Part shown: piece after piece, positions 1 through 6,428 of the stretch
Numbering within the stretch: position 1 is the first letter of the stretch
Layout of the letters: each line of letters starts with the position of its first letter
Notes under the pieces: model-generated
Database searches by the model: none
The model's input: the letters and a program-made list of their open reading frames with translations, nothing else
Told to the model about the DNA's origin: nothing
Source: an uncultured Collinsella sp.
GTDB taxonomy: Bacteria; Actinomycetota; Coriobacteriia; Coriobacteriales; Coriobacteriaceae
Length of the DNA stretch: 6,499 nt
Assembly: GCA_900544755.1 (NCBI GenBank)
Contig: UQWQ01000101.1
Coordinates: forward strand, 1 to 6,499
Direction: 5' to 3'
Position numbers and translations under genes: made by a program

Positions 1-101
1 GCTACAAATAGTATCGGTATGTGCGTTTTCGAATGCCGCGATAATTTGGATGGTAAAACGATTTTCTAGGACAACCGTTCGCCGATAATGAGCGGCTGTA
101 G

Positions 102-130
102 TTTATACAACTAAAGTGCAACGATATACT
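102..130 (+). promoter_or_regulatory. Candidate sigma-70-type promoter for the GH13-GH77 gene
   Basis: A TTTATA hexamer (102-107, 4 of 6 matches to TTGACA) is followed after 17 bases by TATACT (125-130, 5 of 6 matches to TATAAT). Transcription would start near 137 and give a leader of about 55 bases. A short inverted repeat, TGTA-N5-TACA (97-109), overlaps the -35 box and could be an operator half-site pair, but it is short enough to be chance. Two GATAAT hexamers (40-45 and 84-89) also resemble -10 boxes but lack a convincing -35 partner. Confidence 0.35.
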
Positions 131-150
131 TAAGTACCGTGCGTTAAGCC

Positions 151-168
151 CATGGCCCGTTGGCCATG
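151..168 (+). promoter_or_regulatory. Short leader hairpin upstream of the GH13-GH77 gene
   Basis: CATGGCC (151-157) and GGCCATG (162-168) form a perfect 7-bp inverted repeat around a 4-base loop. It lies between the candidate promoter and the start codon, ending 23 bases before the ATG. There is no T-tract after it, so it is not a terminator. It could be an operator or a leader structure influencing translation; the sequence does not decide which. Confidence 0.35.
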
Positions 169-191
169 ACTGTATAGAACTGGACCGTACT

Positions 192-3100
192 ATGAGATTG
201 ATTCACAACAGCCGCCTGCCGCAGTTTCGCACTCCGTTTGGCGCTGTGACCACTGGAACTTCCGTTGCACTCTCGGTGATTTTGGAGGATGCCGATCCCA
301 ACCAGGCAACGCTTACGCTGCGCACCTGGGTCGATGAGATCGGTGAGTCTCGGTATCCCATGACGCACGAGGGCGACGGCATATTTACCGTAGAGCTTGA
401 GTGCACCGAGCCCTGTCTTATCTGGTACAGCTTTATCTGCAATATCGAGGGCCAACCCGAGGTTCGCTTGGGCGCGCCGCAAGGCCGCACCGGCGGCGAG
501 GGCGTAACCTACGACTACGCCGAGGTGCCGTCCTTCCAAATTACCGTCTATAAGCACCGCGAGAACCGCCCCGCCTGGTACGAGCGCGGCATGGTGTACC
601 AGATCTTCCCCGACCGCTATGCCCGAGACGAGAACTGGCGCGAGCGCACGCTGGCCGAGGTCAAAAAACCGCGCAACGGCATCCAGCGCCGCATGATCGA
701 GGACTGGAACGAGCCGCCCGTGTACGAGCGCGCCGAGGACGGCTCCATCAAGACCTGGGACTTCTACGGAGGCTCGCTCAAGGGCATCCAGGAAGACCTG
801 CCTCGCATCGCCGAGCTGGGCTTTACGGCCATCTACCTCAACCCCATCTTTGAAGCCGCGAGCAACCACCGCTACGACACGGCCGACTACACCAAGATCG
901 ACCCGATCTTGGGCACCGAGCAGGACTTTACGGAGCTGTGCGAGGCAGCCGAGAAGCTCGGCATTTCCATTATTCTGGACGGCGTCTTCAACCACACGGG
1001 CGACGACTCGATCTATTTCAACCGCTACGGCAACTACCCCGGCGTGGGCGCGTGGCAGAGCGAGGATTCGCCGTGGCGCGATGCGTTTTATTTCCACGAG
1101 GACGGCTCGTACGACTGCTGGTGGGGCGTGGGCAACATGCCCGCCATCAATGAGAGCTCCGAGCTGGTACGCGAGCGGCTCCTGGGCAAGGACGGCGTGA
1201 TCCGTAAATGGCTACGTGCCGGCGCTCATGGCTGGCGCCTGGACGTCGCTGACGAGCTTTCCGACGACTTCCTGGCCGAGATCAAAAAGGCCGTACTTGC
1301 CGAAAAGCCTGACGCACTGTTGTTCGGCGAAGTCTGGGAAGACGCCTCCAACAAGATTAGCTACGGCCATCTGCGCCGCTACCTGCAGGGCTCCGAGCTG
1401 GACTCTGCTATGGATTACCCCTTCCGCGACATGGTCATCGGCTTTTTGATGGGATACAAGAACGCCTACGAGGCTGCCGAGGATATCGAGACCCTGCGCG
1501 AGAACTACCCGAGCGAGGCATTGTCCTGCGCTCTCAATTTGCTTTCGAGCCACGACCGTCCACGTATCATCTCGGTGCTCGGCGGCGGCCCCGACGAGTC
1601 GCAGCTACCCGAGTGCGAGCGCAGCAAGTGGCGTCTGGACGAGAACTCGATGGGCCTGGCCAAGAGCCGTTTTTGGCTCGCCACGCTCATGCAGATGACC
1701 TTCCCCGGCGTGCCTTCGATCTACTACGGCGACGAATACGGCCTGGAGGGCCTTACCGATCCGGGCAACCGCCGCACCCTACCGAACAAGGACCAACTGC
1801 ACGACTTCGACACGCTGGCTATTGTCAAGAACGCCTCCGCCGTACGCCGCGCACTGCCATTTATGATCGACGGCGAGATCAAGGCCTTCGCGCTCAACGA
1901 CGAGGTGCTGGCATACAACCGCACGGGCAAGAATGGCGAGTCCGCGACGGTTATCATCAACCGCAGCCTGCGCAATTCGCACCGCGTGACGATTCCGGCG
2001 CTCGGCGAATGCGCGAGTGACGTGATCAGCGGTCACGAGTGCGAGATCCACAACGGTACGGTCACGCTCGATCTGTATCCGCTGGGCTCGTCGATCATCT
2101 ATCACCATGCCGAGCAGCGCCTGCAGGAGCCGCTCGATCACGGCGCGGGCGTCGTGTGCCACATCACGTCGGTGCCGACCGATGACGGCAAGCCTGGCAC
2201 GATCGGCGCACCCACGCGTCGCTTTATCGACCATCTGGCCGCCATGGGCATGCGCTACTGGCAGGTCCTGCCCGTTAACCCGACGGACTTCTTCCGCTCC
2301 CCTTACGCCGGGCCTTCGGCCTTTGCAGGCAATATCGATCTACTGCCCGAAAGCCAAGAGGAGCTGGCGGCCGACTTTGAGACTTGGAAGGCCCGTGGCG
2401 GTGAGGATGCAGACCCGCTCTACACGGCGTTTAAGCATCGCAACGCTGATTGGCTCGAGAAGTACTGCGTCTACATGGCCGTCAAGAAGTACTTTGAGGG
2501 CGAGTCGCGCCACGATTGGCCGGCCGATGTCGCGCGCTACAACGAGCATCTGATTGACGACAAACGTTTCCACGACGAGGCAGAGCTGCAGGCGTACATG
2601 CAGTACCGCTTTGACCTGGCCTGGTGCGAGCTCATGAACTATGCGCACAAGAAGGGCATCGAGGTCATCGGCGACATTCCCATGTACGTTTCGGACGATT
2701 CGGCCGACGCATGGAGCGAGCCCGAGAACTTCTGGCTGTCCGATACCGGCAAGGCAATCGAGATCTCCGGCGCGCCGCCTGACAACTTTGCGCCCGAGGG
2801 TCAGGTGTGGGGCAACCCGTCGTTCCGCTGGGACCACATGAAGCAGAACGGCTATAGCTGGTGGATGGACCGTCTGCGTCGCGCGTTCTCGCTCTACGAC
2901 CGCGTGCGCCTGGACCACTTCCTGGGATTCCACAGCTACTTTAGCATTCCCGCAGGAAAGGCTTGCGCCGACGGGCGTTGGCTGGCAGGCCCGGGCAAGG
3001 ACCTGTTCCAGACCGCCTATGACGAGCTGGGGCCGCTCAACTTTATCGCCGAGGACCTGGGCTATTTGACGCCTGGCGTTCGCGCCATGGCTTCGACCTG

Positions 3101-3488
3101 CGGCTTCCCCGGCATGGACGTGCTGGAGTTTAGCGACTACGACGTTCGCTGCGGAATTCATCCCACACCGGGCAAGATCCTGTACACCTCGACGCACGAC
3201 ACGTCGACGCTCGCTGGTTGGTGCACGCGCTCCTTTGCTGGCGGCGACGAGCCGAGCGGTGTTGAGGTGGCGGCCAAGCTGATGAGCGACGTGCTGGCAA
3301 GCGACGCTCCCCTGGTGATGATGCCGCTGCAGGATGTCCTGGGGCTTGGCGACGATACGCGCATGAACGTGCCGGGCGTGGCCACGGGCAACTGGACCTG
3401 GCAGGCCGATGAGGCCGACGTTGCGGCCGCCGAGGGCAAAACTGCACAGCTCCTGCGCAACACCCATAGATTCTGGGGCGAAGCGTGA
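192..3488 (+). CDS. GH13 alpha-glucosidase / GH77 4-alpha-glucanotransferase fusion
   Basis: This is a 1098-residue cytoplasmic enzyme with no signal peptide, predicted to degrade maltodextrins. Residues 1-120 resemble the N-terminal Ig-like/CBM34-type domain of neopullulanase-type enzymes. The GH13 barrel runs from about W129, with DGVFNH (263-268), the nucleophile D351 in GWRLDV, the acid/base E380 in FGEVW and D455 in SHD; MPAIN (316-320) resembles the MPKLN motif of neopullulanases and cyclomaltodextrinases. Domain C ends near 640. After about ten residues a GH77 domain of about 449 residues begins at 650, with SAFAGN (709-714), WGN (873-875), nucleophile D908 in RLDHF, acid/base E954 in AEDLG and D1003 in THD. 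All catalytic residues of both halves are present, so both should be active: the GH13 part hydrolysing alpha-glucans and the GH77 part disproportionating them. ATG 192 is the first in-frame ATG and fits the HNS..P.FR.PFGAV start seen in relatives, although no good Shine-Dalgarno precedes it. GlgX-like debranching is an alternative for the GH13 half. Confidence 0.93.
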   Translation: MRLIHNSRLPQFRTPFGAVTTGTSVALSVILEDADPNQATLTLRTWVDEIGESRYPMTHEGDGIFTVELECTEPCLIWYSFICNIEGQPEVRLGAPQGRTGGEGVTYDYAEVPSFQITVYKHRENRPAWYERGMVYQIFPDRYARDENWRERTLAEVKKPRNGIQRRMIEDWNEPPVYERAEDGSIKTWDFYGGSLKGIQEDLPRIAELGFTAIYLNPIFEAASNHRYDTADYTKIDPILGTEQDFTELCEAAEKLGISIILDGVFNHTGDDSIYFNRYGNYPGVGAWQSEDSPWRDAFYFHEDGSYDCWWGVGNMPAINESSELVRERLLGKDGVIRKWLRAGAHGWRLDVADELSDDFLAEIKKAVLAEKPDALLFGEVWEDASNKISYGHLRRYLQGSELDSAMDYPFRDMVIGFLMGYKNAYEAAEDIETLRENYPSEALSCALNLLSSHDRPRIISVLGGGPDESQLPECERSKWRLDENSMGLAKSRFWLATLMQMTFPGVPSIYYGDEYGLEGLTDPGNRRTLPNKDQLHDFDTLAIVKNASAVRRALPFMIDGEIKAFALNDEVLAYNRTGKNGESATVIINRSLRNSHRVTIPALGECASDVISGHECEIHNGTVTLDLYPLGSSIIYHHAEQRLQEPLDHGAGVVCHITSVPTDDGKPGTIGAPTRRFIDHLAAMGMRYWQVLPVNPTDFFRSPYAGPSAFAGNIDLLPESQEELAADFETWKARGGEDADPLYTAFKHRNADWLEKYCVYMAVKKYFEGESRHDWPADVARYNEHLIDDKRFHDEAELQAYMQYRFDLAWCELMNYAHKKGIEVIGDIPMYVSDDSADAWSEPENFWLSDTGKAIEISGAPPDNFAPEGQVWGNPSFRWDHMKQNGYSWWMDRLRRAFSLYDRVRLDHFLGFHSYFSIPAGKACADGRWLAGPGKDLFQTAYDELGPLNFIAEDLGYLTPGVRAMASTCGFPGMDVLEFSDYDVRCGIHPTPGKILYTSTHDTSTLAGWCTRSFAGGDEPSGVEVAAKLMSDVLASDAPLVMMPLQDVLGLGDDTRMNVPGVATGNWTWQADEADVAAAEGKTAQLLRNTHRFWGEA

Positions 3489-3532
3489 TAAAACCCCCGA
3501 TATAGGGTACAGTTACTGCTGTTTGAATTTAT

Positions 3533-3557
3533 GCGGGCAGAGCGATCTGCCCGCTTT
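3533..3557 (+). terminator. Hairpin with GCGA tetraloop between the glucan enzyme and fmdB-like genes
   Basis: A perfect 9-bp GC-rich stem (3533-3541 with 3546-3554) closes on a GCGA loop, which fits the stable GNRA class. Only TTT follows before GTG, so the U-tract is short for a rho-independent terminator. It sits 44 bases after the stop of the large gene and ends 10 bases before the ribosome binding site of the next gene. It may be a weak or leaky terminator, an RNA-stabilising structure, or a leader element of the downstream gene. Confidence 0.5.
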
Positions 3558-3564
3558 GTGCTGA

Positions 3565-3572
3565 AAAGGAAG
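3565..3572 (+). promoter_or_regulatory. Ribosome binding site of the FmdB-family gene
   Basis: AAAGGAAG contains an AAGGA core (3566-3570) six bases before the ATG at 3577. This good spacing fixes the start of the small gene. Confidence 0.75.
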
Positions 3573-3576
3573 TATT

Positions 3577-3813
3577 ATGGCGCGCTACGATTACAAGTGC
3601 TCGAGCTGCGGCAACGTGTTTGAGGTTGAGCATCCCATGTCCGAGACCCCCGAGGTCGTGTGCCCGAGCTGCGGTGCCCTGGCGGCCAAGACGTTCTCGG
3701 CAAGCGGCATCAAGTTTGAGGGCAGCGGCTTCTACAACACCGACCAGCGCAGTGGCGGCTCCAGCACCAACGCCACCAGCGGCTGCTGCGCCAACTGTCC
3801 GCACAACCACTAG
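3577..3813 (+). CDS. FmdB-family zinc-ribbon protein
   Basis: A 78-residue protein that starts MARYDYKC and carries two CxxC knuckles, C8-x2-C11 and C29-x2-C32, which together form a single-zinc ribbon. The GIKFEGSGFYNTD stretch (44-56) is typical of the FmdB family. The family name comes from a putative regulator of a formamidase operon, but the role of most members is unknown; no formamidase gene is seen here. After a Gly/Ser/Thr/Asn-rich linker (59-69) the tail has an extra C70, C71, C74, H76 and H78 cluster that could bind a second metal. The gene is the last plus-strand gene before a strong terminator and faces rsmB. It lies 88 bases after the glucan enzyme on the same strand, with a hairpin between, so co-transcription is possible but not required. 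The family is firm; the function is not. Confidence 0.88.
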   Translation: MARYDYKCSSCGNVFEVEHPMSETPEVVCPSCGALAAKTFSASGIKFEGSGFYNTDQRSGGSSTNATSGCCANCPHNH

Positions 3814-3818
3814 AAACC

Positions 3819-3860
3819 AAGCAGCCCCGCGACCGAAACCGATCGCGGGGCTGCTTCTTT
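3819..3860 (+). terminator. Strong rho-independent terminator, probably bidirectional
   Basis: A perfect 14-bp stem (3819-3832 with 3843-3856) surrounds a 10-base loop and is followed by CTTT. It begins five bases after the stop codon of the FmdB-family gene. The stem ends in AA/TT, so read from the minus strand it also ends in T-rich sequence (TTGGTTTC) and could stop transcripts from the convergent fmt-rsmB operon. Confidence 0.88.
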
Positions 3861-3879
3861 AGCTACCCAGGTTTCCTTA

Positions 3880-3950
3880 TGAGTTGCGGTGAAATAAGGA
3901 CTGTTTGGCGGGTAGATGCCGCTATTCAATCCCTATTTCACCGCAACTTA
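3880..3950. repeat. 71-base near-symmetric long hairpin (possible REP/MITE-like element)
   Basis: The arms AGTTGCGGTGAAATA (3882-3896) and TATTTCACCGCAACT (3934-3948) are a perfect 15-bp inverted repeat. Pairing continues inwards in register: 3898-3900 with 3930-3932, 3902-3903 with 3927-3928 and 3906-3911 with 3919-3924, separated only by 1x1 and 2x2 mismatches, around a 7-base loop (3912-3918). Outside the arms, 3880-3881 can pair with 3949-3950, one pair being G-U. By hand this is 28 pairs, two of them G-U. It lies between convergent genes, 24 bases past the stem of the first terminator and four bases beyond the rsmB stop codon. There is no T-tract typical of a terminator at either edge. 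It could be a non-autonomous repeat, an RNA-processing hairpin or a second insulating terminator. Only one copy is in this window, so 'repeat' here means inverted repeat. Confidence 0.8.
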
Positions 3951-3954
3951 GCAG

Positions 3955-5355
3955 TTACTGGCGGACCAGGCGGGCACAGAAGTGGCCGTCGTAGGAGTCG
4001 GCGTTTACCGGCACGCTTTGGAAAAGGCCACGGTCGTTTTGACGGACGGCTACCAGCTTCTTGGCCTGTGCGAAATCGGGCAGTTGCAGAATCTGGGCTT
4101 CGGAGAGCGGTGCCACGCTAAAGCCGGCGCCCTCGGGAGAAGCCAGGAAAGCATCCACGACCTGCGTGTTCTCTTCATCAAAAACCGAGCAGGTGGCATA
4201 GATAAGTTCACCGCCGACAGCCACGCGCGCGGCTGCTTCCTTGAGCATCGTCAGCTGCAGACGGGGCAGCTCAGTCGTAACGTCGTTCTCGGTCAGACGC
4301 CACGGTATCTCGGGATGGCGGCGCATGGTGCCGGTGCCAGAGCACGGTGCGTCGATAAACACGGTGTCGAACAGGGCAGGTTCGCCAAGCATCGCGTCAA
4401 AGGACGTGAGCACCTCATTGAGCTCGCAGGCATCGCCCGACACCGTACGAACACCTGCGATACCCGCCTTGTGCAGGCGCGCGAGATTCTGATCGCACTT
4501 ACGGTCGTGCAGATCGAGCGCAGTATGCTGACGCTCGTACCCGGCACGCTTGGCCTGGCACATCATCACATAGGTCTTGGTGCCGCGACCGGCGCCAATC
4601 TCCAGGCAACGGCCGGGACGTGTCGCGGCAGTAGCGATAAGCTGAGCGTTGAGGTCTGAGGCAACCGCGGCAGCACGCTCAAACACGCCCGATGCAACCG
4701 TGACCTGCGCATCGACCGGAGCATGGCAGCCCGGGAAGACAGGCGCAACGAGCTGCGAGATATACGGATCGGCCTTCGTTGCAAACGCATTCTCGTGCAG
4801 GGCAAGCGGCGCGGGCGCCAGATTGCCGGCAAAGTTCAGCGCGCCCTCGGGCGTATCGAACGAGGCCATAATTCGAGCGCACAGCCAGCGAGGAAGACCC
4901 ATCAAACGAGACAGACGAACCAGGCGGCGCTCGGACTCATCCACGTCGGATGCCGTGGCGAAGTCCTCAACGTTGTCCGCAACCTTGTGCAGCACCGCGT
5001 TCGCCAGACCGGCGGCAGACTTAGCACCGCTGCGCACCAGTTCAACACCCTGGCTCACAGCAACGCGGCCAGGCGTATGCAGATAAAGCATCTCGAAGGC
5101 CGAGATGCGAAGCGCCATGCGAACGCGCGGCGCGACCTTTTTGGGCTTATCCAAAAACTGATCGAGCAACTCATCCAAAATGCCCTGCGTGGCGGCAACA
5201 CCGAGCGCCAAACGGACGGCAAAAGCAGAATCGCGCTGGTCAATGGCCTTGGCGGAAGCACGGGAAGACAACACGTCGCGTGCGTACATACCGCGGCGAT
5301 CGGCCTCCATCAACACATCGAGCGCAAGCTTGCGCGCGGGAGACAACTTGCTCAT
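3955..5355 (-). CDS. rsmB: 16S rRNA (cytosine-5)-methyltransferase RsmB
   Basis: A 466-residue enzyme expected to methylate C5 of cytosine 967 (E. coli numbering) in 16S rRNA using S-adenosylmethionine. Residues 1 to about 125 look like the NusB-like RNA-binding domain of RsmB/Sun, with the conserved VAVSQGVELVR and GLANAVLHKV stretches. The methyltransferase domain (about 210-466) has a motif I region at 251-261 (LEIGAGRGTKT), motif IV DAPCSGTG with D335 and C338, and motif VI ATCSVFDEEN with the catalytic nucleophile C389. Both cysteines of the m5C mechanism are therefore present. Motif I lacks the family's usual AAPGGKT form. I chose ATG 5355, not an in-frame start 48 bases further upstream at 5403, because MSKLSPARKLALDVL is a normal RsmB beginning and its ATG overlaps the fmt stop as ATGA, pointing to translational coupling. 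The Shine-Dalgarno (GGGGTG) is weak, consistent with coupling. Other RsmB/RsmF-like m5C methyltransferases are less likely given the NusB-like domain. Confidence 0.92.
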   Translation of the reverse strand: MSKLSPARKLALDVLMEADRRGMYARDVLSSRASAKAIDQRDSAFAVRLALGVAATQGILDELLDQFLDKPKKVAPRVRMALRISAFEMLYLHTPGRVAVSQGVELVRSGAKSAAGLANAVLHKVADNVEDFATASDVDESERRLVRLSRLMGLPRWLCARIMASFDTPEGALNFAGNLAPAPLALHENAFATKADPYISQLVAPVFPGCHAPVDAQVTVASGVFERAAAVASDLNAQLIATAATRPGRCLEIGAGRGTKTYVMMCQAKRAGYERQHTALDLHDRKCDQNLARLHKAGIAGVRTVSGDACELNEVLTSFDAMLGEPALFDTVFIDAPCSGTGTMRRHPEIPWRLTENDVTTELPRLQLTMLKEAAARVAVGGELIYATCSVFDEENTQVVDAFLASPEGAGFSVAPLSEAQILQLPDFAQAKKLVAVRQNDRGLFQSVPVNADSYDGHFCARLVRQ

Positions 5356-6272
5356 GACAGTACACCCCACGATAGATCGGCACCCTGCAGGCCGGCAGCC
5401 CAAGCAGAAGCAGCCATGGCACGCTTGCCATCGGGCTTAACCTCGAGCAGTTCAACCGCGCCATCGGAAAGGCCCAGGTAAACACGCTTGCTCTTAACGG
5501 CAACGGCGCCCTCGCCAAGCGACACATCGGCCGGCGCAGCATCGAGCACACGCACGGTCTTGCCGGCAATCACGCAACGAGCAGGCGCGGTATCGGACGA
5601 GGCCAACACATGACGCACACAATCAAGCACCGCCATTTGCGGATCCAAGCGCATCTCCTGCTTGGAAATCTTGGCAGCATGCGTGACGAGCGACTCATCC
5701 TGCTCAATCCAAACAGCCGAGCCATCGGCAAGCGAGGGAAGCGTATCGGCAAGCAACTTACCGCCAAGCTCACCAAGCTCCATGGTCAGTGCCTCGGCAT
5801 GCTTACCGGCAACCGACGTAGAGGCCTGCGCACAATAAGCGCCCGTATCCACGCCATGCCCAATGCGCATAATGGAAACGCCAGCAACCTCATCACCAGC
5901 AAGAATGGCACGCTGAATGGGAGCGGCGCCACGCCAACGAGGCAGCAAGGACGCATGAACATTCACAATACCAAGCGGCGCCATATGCAGCACCTCATCA
6001 GGCAAAATGCAACCATAGGCAGCCACACAGAAAATATCAGCCTGCGCAGCCTGGAGCGCCTCAACAACCTCAGGCGTCATACGATTGGCCTCAACAACAG
6101 GCAGACCAAGCTCGAGCGCCCTGGCCTTAACAGGAGACGGCTCAAGCTTCTTACCACGCCCACGAACAGCATCGGGACGAGTAATTACGAGCGCAATCTC
6201 GTTCCCAGCCTCAACAAGCGAAGTCAAAGAAGGCACAGCAAAATCAGGCGTACCCATAAACACAATACGCAT
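5352..6272 (-). CDS. fmt: Methionyl-tRNA formyltransferase
   Basis: A 306-residue enzyme that transfers a formyl group from 10-formyltetrahydrofolate to Met-tRNA(fMet) for translation initiation. The N-terminal formyltransferase domain starts MRIVFMGTPDFAVPSL, has the RGRGKKLEPSPVKA loop (37-50) used for tRNA recognition, and the signature NVHASLLPRWRGAAPIQ (104-120). The catalytic triad equivalents are N104, H106 and D142 (in VDTG). The remaining roughly 100 residues form the C-terminal tRNA-binding barrel domain, and the length is normal for the family. The start is set by homology and by a GAGAGGAG ribosome binding site (6290 to 6283). Its stop codon overlaps the start of rsmB by four bases, and fmt-rsmB is a common bacterial operon order. 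A def gene, which often precedes fmt, is not recognisable in this window. Confidence 0.96.
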   Translation of the reverse strand: MRIVFMGTPDFAVPSLTSLVEAGNEIALVITRPDAVRGRGKKLEPSPVKARALELGLPVVEANRMTPEVVEALQAAQADIFCVAAYGCILPDEVLHMAPLGIVNVHASLLPRWRGAAPIQRAILAGDEVAGVSIMRIGHGVDTGAYCAQASTSVAGKHAEALTMELGELGGKLLADTLPSLADGSAVWIEQDESLVTHAAKISKQEMRLDPQMAVLDCVRHVLASSDTAPARCVIAGKTVRVLDAAPADVSLGEGAVAVKSKRVYLGLSDGAVELLEVKPDGKRAMAASAWAAGLQGADLSWGVLS

Positions 6273-6282
6273 AAAAGTTAGT

Positions 6283-6290
6283 CTCCTCTC
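6283..6290 (-). promoter_or_regulatory. Ribosome binding site of fmt
   Basis: On the minus strand GAGAGGAG precedes the ATG at 6272, with ten bases between AGGAG and the start codon. The match is strong and the spacing slightly long. No convincing promoter was found between it and the terminator at 6376-6412, although fmt probably needs one there if that terminator works. Confidence 0.65.
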
Positions 6291-6375
6291 AATAACGAGC
6301 CGAGACGGCTACAAAAAAGCGTTCCAGGTCGCAAGCGCACCCAGCCGCAAGAACAGTTCAACAAAGACAAATATA

Positions 6376-6412
6376 CCCAAAAACAAAGAAAGAGCCGCAT
6401 AAAAGCAGCCCT
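6376..6412 (-). terminator. Probable rho-independent terminator upstream of fmt
   Basis: Read on the minus strand, AGGGCTGC (6412 to 6405) pairs with GCGGCTCT (6398 to 6391) across the six-base loop TTTTAT, giving eight pairs of which two are G-U. It is followed by the T-rich run TTCTTTGTTTTT. This would end the gene that lies further upstream and separate it from fmt. Confidence 0.55.
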
Positions 6413-6428
6413 CCCAACAAAGCACCTA

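Noticed and set aside
144..1097. Long open frame of 317 codons on the minus strand opposite the GH13 domain.
   Set aside because: It mirrors the high-GC codon pattern of the real plus-strand gene, has a low-complexity Ala/Val/Leu/Arg composition and no recognisable domain.
2340..3467. Long open frame of 375 codons on the minus strand opposite the GH77 domain.
   Set aside because: It is antisense to a domain with every GH77 catalytic motif; its own product has no recognisable motif and looks like a codon-bias shadow.
3493..3508. ACCC...GGGT dyad with TATAGG just after the stop of the large gene, considered as a promoter or operator.
   Set aside because: The dyad is only four base pairs and no -35 box lies at the right distance from TATAGG.
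3879..4121. 80-codon plus-strand frame beginning inside the long hairpin.
   Set aside because: It has no ribosome binding site, its first 24 codons come from the inverted repeat and the rest is antisense to rsmB.
4723..5481. 252-codon plus-strand frame opposite rsmB and the end of fmt.
   Set aside because: It crosses two well-supported minus-strand genes and is rich in Arg, Ala and Gln with no domain signature.
5610..6281. 223-codon plus-strand frame opposite fmt.
   Set aside because: It covers the fmt catalytic region in antisense; its composition (Asn, Arg, Thr) follows from the opposite strand and no domain is seen.
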